Below, piece by piece: positions 6,718 to 14,627 of a DNA stretch of 47,865 nucleotides. The notes below the pieces were generated by a model. That model saw only the letters and a list, made by a program, of their open reading frames with translations, did no database searches and was not told where the DNA came from. The position numbers and the translations under genes are program-made. This DNA is from CAZBYL01 sp964496275 (GTDB taxonomy: Bacteria; Synergistota; Synergistia; Synergistales; Synergistaceae), in NCBI GenBank assembly GCA_964496275.1, contig CAZBYL010000011.1:1-47865 (forward strand), written 5' to 3'. Within the stretch, counting starts at the first letter, position 1. Each line of letters starts with the position of its first letter.

Positions 6718-9153
6718 ATGGTGAACAAGCGTAACAGCGCCAAAGAAGTTGTTTTTAATTGCCTTGAAGCCTATTTTGAGCAGCGCAGCCCTGAAAAGAC
6801 GCTTGAATTTCTGACGAACGATGTTATTTGGATAGGCAGCTCTTCTTTTGAACGAGCTGTGGGCAAGGACCAGGTTCGCTCTCTCATTATGGAGGAGATA
6901 GCAAAGGATCCTACTCCACTTGAGGGCATGTGTACCGGAGTGGAAGAAATCGCGATAACGAACGATGTAACAATTGTTTTGATGAGTATAAAAGTGATAA
7001 TGAAAAACGAAAGCTCTCTTACGTTCGACATAAGGGGCACCTTTGATTGTGTAAGGACACACAAAGGATATAAAATAGCCGGAATCCATGTCTCGGTTCC
7101 TACCGGACTGCAGGAGGATGGTGAATATTTCCCAATCTCTTTCGGTGAAAAGAAGCTTGAGGACATAAGAAACGAAGCAATGTTCAAGAATATCGTCGTC
7201 TCAGGCTGTGAGCAGATAGTCAAACTTGATGTCCGCAGCAACAGCTATCGAATTTTCTCATCGGGTGAAGGAGCGGCAGATATATTCCCTCCTGACAGCG
7301 GAGACTATAAAAGAGCCCTTTTCGATTATGTAATTGAAAATGTTGCTAAAGAAGATATTATCTACGTTAAAAGGGAACTGAGTCCTGAGAATATTGTGGA
7401 GAGACTTTCGAAAGAACAGGTATTCCGACTCTACTATAAAACAGCGAAATCAGGCTGTATAAGAAACAAAAAGACGGAAGTATTCTACATAGACAAATGG
7501 AAGGGGCAGGTAGCCATTGTGCGCACTGATGTGACGGAAAGCGTCATACATGAGCAGCACAGAAACGAGATGCTCACTTCTGCTCTGCGTTCTGCCGAGA
7601 AGGCAAATAAGGCTAAGTTTGATTTTCTGTCCCGTATGTCGCATGAAGTGCGTACCCCTCTGAATTCTATAATAGGAATGTGTGAAATAGCTTCTCAGGC
7701 TTCAGGCAATATCGATGTTGTATCTGACTGTGTCGCTAAAATAGGCGTATCTTCAAAATACCTTCTGTCGCTCGTCAATGATATTCTTGATATGTCAAAG
7801 GCGGATGTCGGTAAGTTTACACTGCGCCGTGAGCCCTTTAATCTCTCAGCCCTCCTAAACTCAGTAAATAATATAATTTGTGCTCAGGCGGAGGCAAAGG
7901 GCATAAAATATAGCGTCTCTGTATCAAAGCCGGAACAAGAGGAGTTCCGCGGCGATTTTGTAAAAATGCAGCAAATGCTCCTTAATATCTTGGGTAATGC
8001 GATAAAATTTACACCAAGCGGGGGTCAAGTTACCCTCACTGTTTCAGAACTGCTTAAAACCGGCAAGGGTTCCGTAATGCGCTTTGTCGTGACCGACACT
8101 GGCTGTGGCATCAGCGAAGAGTTCCTGCCGAATATTTTTGTCCCGTTCGCACGGGAGGGTATCTCGCAAAATGTCAACGGCACAGGGCTTGGACTGCCTA
8201 TTGCAAAAAGCATTATAGATATGATGAACGGCAGAATAGCTGTAAGCAGCGTTGTCGGCACGGGAACGGAATTTTCTATAGAAGTTGAACTTGCAGCCGC
8301 ACCGAAGTCAGGCGGTGTCAGGCGTGTAGGCGGAAAAATAAATTACTCGGCGCTTAAAGCTCTCGTGATAGACGATGATGTTGTTGTAGGAAACCATGCC
8401 GTAAAAATACTCAAGGATCTTGGTTTAGATGTGGAGTTCACGGAGTCTCCGTCGGAGGGTTTGGAACTCGCAAAAGCCGCCTACGAAAGAAACCGCTCTT
8501 ACGATATTTTCCTGATTGCGTGGAGAACGGGTGGGATCGGTGGTATCTCGCTTACCGAAAAAATACGTGCGGTTGTCGGCACCATTCCCACAATAATAAT
8601 GATGTCCGAGTATGATTGGAAGCGTATTGAGATTGAAGCCAGACTTGCCGGAGTAAACGATTTTCTCTGTAAGCCTATGTTCAAATCCTCTGTTGTTGCT
8701 GCCATAGAAAATACAAGGCCAAACAAAAAAGTCAAAAAAGAAACGCCTGACTGCGGTTACGACTTCTCGGGCAAGAGACTTCTGCTTGCCGAGGATGACC
8801 CTGGAAATATAGAAGTTGCCAAAAAACTCCTTGAAGCCAGAGGGTTTGAGGTTGATGTAGCGGTTGATGGTATCAAGGCTCTTGAGAAGTTTGCGCGCAA
8901 TGCCCCCGGATACTATGACGCGGTTCTGATGGACATAAGAATGCCGCTGATGGACGGGCTGAATGCGGCTAGAAATATCCGTATGATGGAACACAGCGAT
9001 GCAAAGCGTATTCCCATAATAGCGATGACCGCCCACGCATTCGAAAGTGATATGGACAAATCCCTGGCTGTCGGAATGAACGCACACATAGCTAAACCGA
9101 TAAATTCACAGGATTTATGTCGGGTTCTGAATAATCTTATTTGGAAAAAATAG
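6718..9153 (+). CDS. Hybrid sensor histidine kinase with NTF2-like sensor and two receiver domains
   Basis: 811 residues with no predicted membrane segment, so probably cytoplasmic. Order: an NTF2/SnoaL-like domain (about 1-140), a PAS-like region (about 155-285), HisKA with phospho-acceptor H309 in SHEVRTPLN, and HATPase_c (about 405-530) with the N-box NILGNAIKFTPSGG, the G1 motif DTGCGIS and GTGLGLPI. Two receivers follow, REC1 (about 546-665) and REC2 (about 681-808). REC2 is canonical, with D739 in VLMDIRMP. REC1 keeps the acidic pocket (D552-D554) and a late lysine but has Ala601 where the phospho-acceptor should be, so it is probably a pseudo-receiver. GAGGTGAGG at 6704-6712 is the ribosome binding site. 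There is no separate output domain. Confidence 0.9.
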   Translation: MVNKRNSAKEVVFNCLEAYFEQRSPEKTLEFLTNDVIWIGSSSFERAVGKDQVRSLIMEEIAKDPTPLEGMCTGVEEIAITNDVTIVLMSIKVIMKNESSLTFDIRGTFDCVRTHKGYKIAGIHVSVPTGLQEDGEYFPISFGEKKLEDIRNEAMFKNIVVSGCEQIVKLDVRSNSYRIFSSGEGAADIFPPDSGDYKRALFDYVIENVAKEDIIYVKRELSPENIVERLSKEQVFRLYYKTAKSGCIRNKKTEVFYIDKWKGQVAIVRTDVTESVIHEQHRNEMLTSALRSAEKANKAKFDFLSRMSHEVRTPLNSIIGMCEIASQASGNIDVVSDCVAKIGVSSKYLLSLVNDILDMSKADVGKFTLRREPFNLSALLNSVNNIICAQAEAKGIKYSVSVSKPEQEEFRGDFVKMQQMLLNILGNAIKFTPSGGQVTLTVSELLKTGKGSVMRFVVTDTGCGISEEFLPNIFVPFAREGISQNVNGTGLGLPIAKSIIDMMNGRIAVSSVVGTGTEFSIEVELAAAPKSGGVRRVGGKINYSALKALVIDDDVVVGNHAVKILKDLGLDVEFTESPSEGLELAKAAYERNRSYDIFLIAWRTGGIGGISLTEKIRAVVGTIPTIIMMSEYDWKRIEIEARLAGVNDFLCKPMFKSSVVAAIENTRPNKKVKKETPDCGYDFSGKRLLLAEDDPGNIEVAKKLLEARGFEVDVAVDGIKALEKFARNAPGYYDAVLMDIRMPLMDGLNAARNIRMMEHSDAKRIPIIAMTAHAFESDMDKSLAVGMNAHIAKPINSQDLCRVLNNLIWKK

Positions 9154-9163
9154 CTGTATGAAT

Positions 9164-9198
9164 AAAAACAGACGCCTCACATTCGGGCGTCTGTTTTT
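9164..9198. terminator. Terminator of the hybrid kinase gene (left copy of the IS target duplication)
   Basis: A 13-bp stem, AAAAACAGACGCC and GGCGTCTGTTTTT, with a 9-base loop. It can work in both directions. Positions 9165-9199 recur exactly at 11168-11202 on the other side of the insertion sequence. Confidence 0.85.
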
Positions 9199-9199
9199 T
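9165..9199. repeat. 35-bp target-site duplication, left copy
   Basis: Identical in all 35 bases to 11168-11202, and each copy directly abuts an end of the insertion sequence. It consists almost wholly of the terminator hairpin. Most elements duplicate 2-14 bp; IS1634-type elements are known for long and variable duplications. Confidence 0.9.
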
Positions 9200-9240
9200 C
9201 CTGACTTTGTCAGAAATCAGCCTATAAAACACTAATCAGA

Positions 9241-9270
9241 GCCATGATATCACCGCTTTCATGGCCTTTT
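9241..9270 (+). terminator. Terminator inside the left end of the IS
   Basis: GCCATGA (9241-9247) and TCATGGC (9259-9265) followed by a T-rich run. It would stop transcription entering the transposase gene from the host side. Confidence 0.65.
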
Positions 9271-9293
9271 TATTTTTCGCAATCAATGTGGTG

Positions 9294-9330
9294 TATAATA
9301 GGTGTATTTTTTTAATATTTGTGTTATAAT
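9294..9330 (+). promoter_or_regulatory. Two TATAAT boxes upstream of the transposase
   Basis: Perfect TATAAT at 9294-9299 and again at 9325-9330, each embedded in a repeated GTGTTATAATAG/GTGTATAATAG context. No good -35 box accompanies either. Confidence 0.4.
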
Positions 9331-9359
9331 AGCTGTATATCGGGTTGGGAGGTGTTAGG

Positions 9360-11066
9360 GTGAGGCTTTATATCAGACATGCAAAGAGCGGTGACTATGT
9401 GTATTTTATGGAGAGTTACAGGGATCCTGTTTCAAAGGGATCAAGGAATCGTATCGTTAAGTCTTTCGGACGTCTTGAGGATTTGCTGGCGGCGGATAAG
9501 GACGCGCTTTCTAAGCTCCAAGACGAGTTGGATAGTATCAATTCTGTTCCTGTCAGTTCTGTTGAGGAGCTTCTTTCAGAATTTGTTAAGAAGGAGCCGT
9601 CCAGGGTTTCTTTTGAGGGAATGCCTGTTCTTAATTATGGAATTTTTTGTTACCGTGCTCTTTGGGATGAGCTTCATCTGGATGATGTTCTTCGCCGTAT
9701 TTCGTATTCGACGGGTTCATCGGTGCATTTGCCTCATACTGCGTTTTTACTTGCCGCTCTCAGAAATATGTCGCCCTGCTCTAAGATTGCTACTTTTTAC
9801 AAGAAGGATAAGTATCTTTATAATTTTTCGGATGTTCGCGAAGGAGATATGTATAAATCACTGGATCTTTTAGCGGATTATAAGGAGAGAATAGAGAAAC
9901 ATCTTTTCAAATATCTTTTCCAAGACAAGTCGGCAGAGATTTCGGTGGCATTTTATGATGTAACTACATGCTATTTTGAGAGTGTGTCATCCGACAAATT
10001 TAAGGATTTTGGTTTTTCGAAAGATCATCGTGTGAATGAAGTTCAGGTGGTAATGGGGCTTTTAATAGATGAGGAGGGACTGCCTCTAGGTTATGAACTA
10101 TATCCCGGTAACACATCAGAGTTTAAAACTCTTGCCGGAGCACTTAAAAAGTTAAAGCATACGTACAAGATAAAGAAAGTCATCATAGTTGCAGACAGAG
10201 GATTAAATTCCAAAAGCAATCTATCCATGATAAAGAAACTAGGATTTGAATATATTATGGCTTTCAAAGTCCGTTCTGCAACAATAGACGTAAAAAGAGA
10301 GATACTATCAGATGATGGATACCGGCGTGTCAGATCTGAGGATGGCGAGATATTATACAGCTACAAAGAGATGCCGCATACACAGGCGATAACAGAGGAT
10401 AAAAGAAAAGTAATTCTAAGTGATAGCCTAGTCATAAGCTACTCATCAAAGAGAGCTGAAAAAGACAGGAAAGACAGAGAGCGTCTTGTAAAAAAAGCAA
10501 TGAAACTGGTAAATACACCTGCACAGTTTAAAGCTGAGCTAAAAAAAGGCGGTAAAAGTTTTGTAATAGCGGACATTGGTAAAAATGCATTAAAACTTGA
10601 TGAAGAAAAAATTGCAGCGCAGAGCCTCTTTGATGGCTACTACGGAATCATAAGCAGTGACGAATCACTAACGGCTGAAGACGTAACGGCCATCCATCAC
10701 AGACTATGGAAAATAGAAGAAAGCTTCCGTGTAATGAAAACCAACATAGAAGTTCGTCCCTGTTTTGTCTGGACTCCCCGCAGGATACAGGGGCACTTTG
10801 TATCCTGCTACCTTGCCTTCGTACTTCAGAGACTGCTTGAACAAAAACTAAGAAAGGCAGGTATATCGGCAAGTACCGGAGCAATACATAATGCGATAAT
10901 CAGTGCTACGGTTACTGCCATGACAGTACAATCAAAGACAGTATACATAAAAAATGAACCTGATCCACTCTATGAACCAATATCCCAAGAACTAGGTATG
11001 GAGCCTCTTCGCAGCAGCAACATGAGACAGGAACTAGAAAAAGCACTGCATCGCAAGATTTTATAA
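9360..11066 (+). CDS. IS1634-family transposase (DDE, IS4 superfamily)
   Basis: 568 residues from GTG 9360, which has GGGAGGTG about 6 bases upstream; a TTG at 9345 would add five residues. Catalytic acidic residues: D200 in AFYDVTTCYF, D279 in IIVADRGLNS, and E453 in WKIEESFRVMK, with K460 seven residues later as in the IS4 signature. The long beta-strand-rich insertion between the second D and E is typical of this superfamily. The frame is intact. Base use is odd: the first third is strongly T-rich on the coding strand and the rest strongly A-rich. Confidence 0.93.
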   Translation: MRLYIRHAKSGDYVYFMESYRDPVSKGSRNRIVKSFGRLEDLLAADKDALSKLQDELDSINSVPVSSVEELLSEFVKKEPSRVSFEGMPVLNYGIFCYRALWDELHLDDVLRRISYSTGSSVHLPHTAFLLAALRNMSPCSKIATFYKKDKYLYNFSDVREGDMYKSLDLLADYKERIEKHLFKYLFQDKSAEISVAFYDVTTCYFESVSSDKFKDFGFSKDHRVNEVQVVMGLLIDEEGLPLGYELYPGNTSEFKTLAGALKKLKHTYKIKKVIIVADRGLNSKSNLSMIKKLGFEYIMAFKVRSATIDVKREILSDDGYRRVRSEDGEILYSYKEMPHTQAITEDKRKVILSDSLVISYSSKRAEKDRKDRERLVKKAMKLVNTPAQFKAELKKGGKSFVIADIGKNALKLDEEKIAAQSLFDGYYGIISSDESLTAEDVTAIHHRLWKIEESFRVMKTNIEVRPCFVWTPRRIQGHFVSCYLAFVLQRLLEQKLRKAGISASTGAIHNAIISATVTAMTVQSKTVYIKNEPDPLYEPISQELGMEPLRSSNMRQELEKALHRKIL

Positions 11067-11097
11067 AATCTGTACACCACGCTGATTTACTAAATTT

Positions 11098-11143
11098 AAA
11101 GAGGCATAAACCCTTGGTATCTCAGGGGCTATGCCTCTTTTTT
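11098..11143 (+). terminator. Terminator at the right end of the IS, after the transposase
   Basis: AAAGAGGCATA (11098-11108) and TATGCCTCTTT (11130-11140) form an 11-bp stem followed by T residues. Confidence 0.8.
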
Positions 11144-11167
11144 AGACGATTTTCTGACAAAGTCAGG

Positions 11168-11202
11168 AAAACAGACGCCTCACATTCGGGCGTCTGTTTT
11201 TT
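11168..11202. repeat. 35-bp target-site duplication, right copy, retained as terminator
   Basis: Exact copy of 9165-9199. On this side it acts as terminator for the minus-strand folate operon, whose last gene ends at 11204. Before the insertion a single bidirectional hairpin probably served both convergent genes. Confidence 0.9.
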
Positions 11203-11203
11203 A

Positions 11204-12052
11204 TTATTTTTTCCAGGTGATGGTGTCAATTTTCTGCATTTGGAAATTTATCATAGTTTCGGCCTGAGGCGGTTTGCCCTCAGCCAGATCGTTGAACTCA
11301 TTAAGCATCCGGACATAGGTCAGTCTTTTCATAGGCGAGAACTCACCCTGTATTCCCGCCCTCAAAAGGAGCGCAAGCTGTTTATAAACGCTCGGTACCG
11401 GTACAAACGCAGGACCGTCCGCGGTCATTCTCATTGTGTATACGAACGAATAGCTGTCCCTTCCTGTGAAGGCCTCCGCCATGTTGTATGAAGGGGTCGC
11501 AGGAGAGACATAGACAGCCGTGCCCTTTGGCACAACAAGTTTTGCAGGAACAGCGTCCCATCTTGTATATTGGTATGGTGTGGTTGCTATGAAGAGCTTG
11601 GGAATCCACGTCGTCATTCCGAGCCAGAGGTGTACGCCGTCGCCCTGAAAATCTATGAACGAAAGCCTCCACATAAGGTCGTTCTTCTTATCCTGATCCA
11701 CGTTAGTCACAAATTTCGCATCGGATATGTATGTCAAACCTTCAATTTCCGACAGCTCTCTCGTGCCGGCCGGTGTTCTGATCCAAGCGGAAGAGATTGT
11801 CCCATTCTCCTGCTCCAGTGCCAGGACTATTGGAAAGTCCGGTACTGACACCATTCTGACATTGACTCCGCTTTTGGGAATTTCCGTGCCGGGCATCAGA
11901 AGTATAACCGCTATTACCGCCGCAATAAGCAACGGCAGAACTGCAAAGCGCCTCCTGTCTCCGCTCAATGCAACTAACTTGTCTTTAAGCTTCTCTGCTG
12001 CGCCATGCAGTATCGAGGACAGCTTGTCACGAGTCATATCTTTATTATCCAC
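11204..12052 (-). CDS. Unknown single-pass membrane protein in the folate operon
   Basis: 282 residues; I do not recognise a family. A charged N-terminus (1-35) precedes one hydrophobic segment at about 37-54 (FAVLPLLIAAVIAVILLMPG), then a long beta-rich, presumably periplasmic region of about 225 residues without cysteines or repeats. It begins inside folK (19-base overlap), so it is translated from the folate operon message. Last gene before the terminator at 11168-11202. A role in folate metabolism is not supported by anything in the sequence; a cell-envelope role is just as likely. Confidence 0.7.
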   Translation of the reverse strand: MDNKDMTRDKLSSILHGAAEKLKDKLVALSGDRRRFAVLPLLIAAVIAVILLMPGTEIPKSGVNVRMVSVPDFPIVLALEQENGTISSAWIRTPAGTRELSEIEGLTYISDAKFVTNVDQDKKNDLMWRLSFIDFQGDGVHLWLGMTTWIPKLFIATTPYQYTRWDAVPAKLVVPKGTAVYVSPATPSYNMAEAFTGRDSYSFVYTMRMTADGPAFVPVPSVYKQLALLLRAGIQGEFSPMKRLTYVRMLNEFNDLAEGKPPQAETMINFQMQKIDTITWKK

Positions 12053-12534
12053 TGCATATTTTCGTGCGGCAATGCTTCAAGCAGCTCTCTTACCGTTTTT
12101 TTGAAAATCGGATGTACCATATCCGGCGCTATCTCAGCCAACGGTACAAGTACGAACGCACGTTCCTGCATCAGAGGGTGAGGAATCGTGAGTTTGTCTG
12201 CATTCACAATTTCGTCCCCGAAAAAGATTATGTCAAGGTCTATCTCTCTGGGACCCCAATGGCGAGTCTCTTTTCTCCCTATTTCCTGCTCTATCTTTTT
12301 CAGAGTGCACAGTGCTTCCTCGCTTGTCATCTCCGTATGTGCAGAAAGGCACATATTGAGAAAACGCGGCTGATCCGTATCTCCCCACGGTTCCGTCTCC
12401 CACACTCGGCTGACTGCGTCTATACAAAATCCGGAGTTGCGCAGAAAATTCACAGCCTGCTGAAGGTGAGCCAGCCTGTTGCCTATATTCGAACCGAGTG
12501 CTATTACAACCTTTTTAGCTGTAGATTCCGGCAT
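12034..12534 (-). CDS. folK: 2-amino-4-hydroxy-6-hydroxymethyldihydropteridine pyrophosphokinase
   Basis: 166 residues, normal length for HPPK. It transfers pyrophosphate from ATP to 6-hydroxymethyl-7,8-dihydropterin, the step before dihydropteroate synthase. Motifs: the N-terminal VIALGSNIGNR, the pterin-stacking ETEPWG loop, FLNMC, and HWGPREIDLDIIFF with the two magnesium-binding aspartates, then IPHPLMQERAFVLVPLAEIAP. It overlaps folP by 20 bases at its start and the unknown membrane protein by 19 bases at its end, so the three are translationally coupled. Confidence 0.95.
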   Translation of the reverse strand: MPESTAKKVVIALGSNIGNRLAHLQQAVNFLRNSGFCIDAVSRVWETEPWGDTDQPRFLNMCLSAHTEMTSEEALCTLKKIEQEIGRKETRHWGPREIDLDIIFFGDEIVNADKLTIPHPLMQERAFVLVPLAEIAPDMVHPIFKKTVRELLEALPHENMQWIIKI

Positions 12535-13744
12535 TTTTTATCGCCTCAACCATCATCACTGTTTTTTTGTTTTCACGGACATCGTGTACTCTGACAATGT
12601 CCGTACCGTGCCATGCGCAAAGGGCGGTTACTGCCAGCGTGCCTTCAAGCCGTTCTTCTGTTTTCTCCGCTCCCGTCGCCTTTCCGATACTTCCTTTTCT
12701 TGACACGCCCAAAAGCACGGGAAGTCCAAATGTGTCGAAAGCGCGCAAGTTCTGCATTATAAAAAGGTTCTGATTATAGTCCTTCGCAAAACCGACTCCG
12801 GGGTCGAGTATTATCTTTGACCTCTCAAGCCCCATGGATTCGGCGGTCTTTATGCCTTCGTCAAAAAAATCCGTGATGCTCTGAAGCATATTGCTGTTTT
12901 CGTATGCGCACATCGTCTGCATAGTCTCCGGCGTTCCTCTCATGTGCATCAGAACAAGCATGGCTCCGTAATCCGCGGTGACTTTCGCTATCTGAGGCTC
13001 GAAAGTGAGCCCCGATATATCGTTTATAATATCCGCTCCCTCTTCAAGAGCCGCTTTCGCCACGGAAGCGCGTGTAGTGTCTATCGATATCGGAACGAGG
13101 GGAAGTGTGCGCCTGATGCTTTTTACGGCGGCGGTCACACGGGCAAGCTCCTCCTCTTCGGAGACTCTCGACGAGCCGGGGCGCGTTGATTCCGCACCGA
13201 GGTCAAGAATGTCCGCTCCGTCCGCTGCGAACCTCTCGGCTCTCTTGACAGTCTCTTCCGAATCCGCGCCTGTTCTGCTTGCGGAATAGAAAGAGTCGTC
13301 CGTCAAATTTATTATTCCCATTATCATGGTTCTCTTGCCGAAAGCGAGCTCCGTTCCGCAAGGCAGTTTGACGGACGAGGTTCTGTGCGACATGCCGTTC
13401 AAAGCGCTGCGGATATCAGCCGCGATCTGCGGAAATCCCCACCAACTCATGGTCTCTATCTTATCGGCGAGAAATCCGAGCTGTTTTTTTGTTCCGAAAA
13501 GAATAACGTCGCTGCAAGGCTCGCTGCACGCTACGGCACAGCGGCTCACCGCTGCGTCTCCGCCGCGGGAAAGCATCTCCTGCTTTATTATGTTAGCGGC
13601 TCTGGTGTCCGCTCCCTTCAAATAGAGAGCCTTCACCTCTCTTCGGTTCTCAAAAAAAGGAAGGGATCTCATATCCGCTCCCACCATGCGAAGCGCTTCC
13701 GCAAGCTTCTCTCCGCTCAAAAAGTTCATTTGGTACAAGGACAT
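12515..13744 (-). CDS. folP: Dihydropteroate synthase with N-terminal extension
   Basis: 409 residues against about 270-280 for the classic enzyme. The catalytic TIM barrel occupies about 140-400: MGIINLTDDSF, GAESTRPGSS, ISIDTTRA, INDISG, MHMRGTPETMQ, ILDPGVGFAKD, LLGVSRKGSIG and RVHDV. It condenses the FolK product with p-aminobenzoate. The extra first 130 residues (including ADTRAANIIKQEM and GGDAAVSR) recur, as far as I recall, in folP of other anaerobes; their role is unclear to me. I chose ATG 13744 because GGAGG lies at 13751-13755; an upstream ATG (13765) would overlap the phosphatase gene. Confidence 0.93.
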   Translation of the reverse strand: MSLYQMNFLSGEKLAEALRMVGADMRSLPFFENRREVKALYLKGADTRAANIIKQEMLSRGGDAAVSRCAVACSEPCSDVILFGTKKQLGFLADKIETMSWWGFPQIAADIRSALNGMSHRTSSVKLPCGTELAFGKRTMIMGIINLTDDSFYSASRTGADSEETVKRAERFAADGADILDLGAESTRPGSSRVSEEEELARVTAAVKSIRRTLPLVPISIDTTRASVAKAALEEGADIINDISGLTFEPQIAKVTADYGAMLVLMHMRGTPETMQTMCAYENSNMLQSITDFFDEGIKTAESMGLERSKIILDPGVGFAKDYNQNLFIMQNLRAFDTFGLPVLLGVSRKGSIGKATGAEKTEERLEGTLAVTALCAWHGTDIVRVHDVRENKKTVMMVEAIKNAGIYS

Positions 13745-13757
13745 GGCGAACCTCCGT

Positions 13758-14405
13758 TTAATCAAATTCCTGAATAATATTCATACCCTTCAGATGTTCC
13801 GTGTAGTTGAGGTTCATCAGACAGTAGCCGCGCACCGTATCGTATGTGAGCACACTGTAAGATGCGGTGTCAAAGTGGAACTTCCAATAGCAAGGCTTGG
13901 CGACGTCAAGCGCTCCCGCTACGAGCGGTTTGAGCACCCCTCTGTGTCCTACAATTGCTATCGTCTCGCCTTCATGCTCCCTTACCACTCTGTTGAGCGA
14001 AGCGAGCGCACGATCTCTCACTCTGTCAAGGCTCTCGCCGCCCTCAATGATAAGTTCTTCAGGCCTGTTGAGCCAAGTTTCCCACATATCTGGGACTTCC
14101 GCTGCGAGTTCAGCCTTTAGTCTGTTTTCCCACACGCCGATACAAATATTGTTGAAGCCCTCATCCGCTTTATAGTCCGCTCCAACCTTCTTGCTTATAA
14201 TTTCGGCTGTTTTCATAGCGCGCGAAAGGGGGCTCGAATAAATTCGGCAGATTCCCTTTCCGGTCAATGCTCCGGCAAGAGCCTCAGCTTGTGCGATACC
14301 ATTTTCGTTGAGAGGAAAATCCACGTGTCCGCGAATCCTTTTTTCCTTATTGCCCTCACATTCGCCGTGACGAATGAGATAAATCGTAGTTTTTCCGTGT
14401 GCCAT
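13758..14405 (-). CDS. Histidine phosphatase family protein (phosphoglycerate-mutase-like)
   Basis: 215 residues. The catalytic RHG motif is at 12-14 (LIRHGECEGN), the SSPLSRAMKTAEII motif follows, and the second histidine is in IVGHRG. The family includes alpha-ribazole phosphatase and many broad phosphatases; sequence alone does not pick the substrate. It opens the folate operon, 13 bases before folP. A role in dephosphorylating a pterin precursor (dihydroneopterin phosphate) would fit the context but is only inference. GGAG precedes the ATG on the minus strand. Confidence 0.85.
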   Translation of the reverse strand: MAHGKTTIYLIRHGECEGNKEKRIRGHVDFPLNENGIAQAEALAGALTGKGICRIYSSPLSRAMKTAEIISKKVGADYKADEGFNNICIGVWENRLKAELAAEVPDMWETWLNRPEELIIEGGESLDRVRDRALASLNRVVREHEGETIAIVGHRGVLKPLVAGALDVAKPCYWKFHFDTASYSVLTYDTVRGYCLMNLNYTEHLKGMNIIQEFD

Positions 14406-14449
14406 ACTCCATACTCCTTGCCTTCAGACTAATCTCTACTCAGCACAAT

Positions 14450-14455
14450 ATTATA
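14450..14455 (-). promoter_or_regulatory. -10 box for the folate operon
   Basis: A perfect TATAAT on the minus strand, 45 bases before the start codon of the phosphatase gene. No convincing -35 box. Confidence 0.45.
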
Positions 14456-14533
14456 CCCTATAGGCGAACCGTAACCATACGATAAGCCTATCTTTAATAC
14501 GTAGTATTGACTAGAAATATTCTCTGACCTGTA

Positions 14534-14562
14534 TTGACATTTGCGGCAATGGCTGTTATTCT
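14534..14562 (+). promoter_or_regulatory. Promoter of the hrcA operon
   Basis: Perfect TTGACA (14534-14539), 17-base spacer, TATTCT (14557-14562). The CIRCE element begins 18 bases after the -10 box, near or just downstream of the expected transcription start. Confidence 0.8.
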
Positions 14563-14580
14563 TATCGCGTTGAAAGTTAT

Positions 14581-14607
14581 TTAGCACTCGTGTACGAAGA
14601 GTGCTAA
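14581..14607. promoter_or_regulatory. CIRCE operator (HrcA binding site)
   Basis: TTAGCACTC, nine bases, GAGTGCTAA: a perfect match to the CIRCE consensus. It lies between promoter and hrcA start, so HrcA represses its own heat-shock operon. Confidence 0.98.
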
Positions 14608-14627
14608 CAAGGAAGGGAGAGCGTGAG

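Larger units (their letters stand above)
9200..11167 (+). mobile_element. Complete IS1634-like insertion sequence (IS4 superfamily), 1968 bp
   Basis: The ends are 17-bp perfect inverted repeats: CCTGACTTTGTCAGAAA at 9200-9216 and its complement at 11151-11167. Each end also contains an inner palindrome, CTGACTTTGTCAG. It holds one intact transposase gene, terminator hairpins just inside both ends (9241-9270 and 11098-11143) that insulate it from outside transcription, and a flanking 35-bp duplication. Perfect repeats and an uninterrupted gene suggest a fairly recent and possibly active insertion. It sits between two convergent host genes and disrupts neither. Confidence 0.92.

Noticed and set aside
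9164..11202. The two identical hairpins as part of the insertion sequence itself
   Set aside because: They lie outside the perfect inverted repeats, are in direct orientation, and serve as terminators of the two host genes, which fits a target duplication better. Other copies of the element would settle it.
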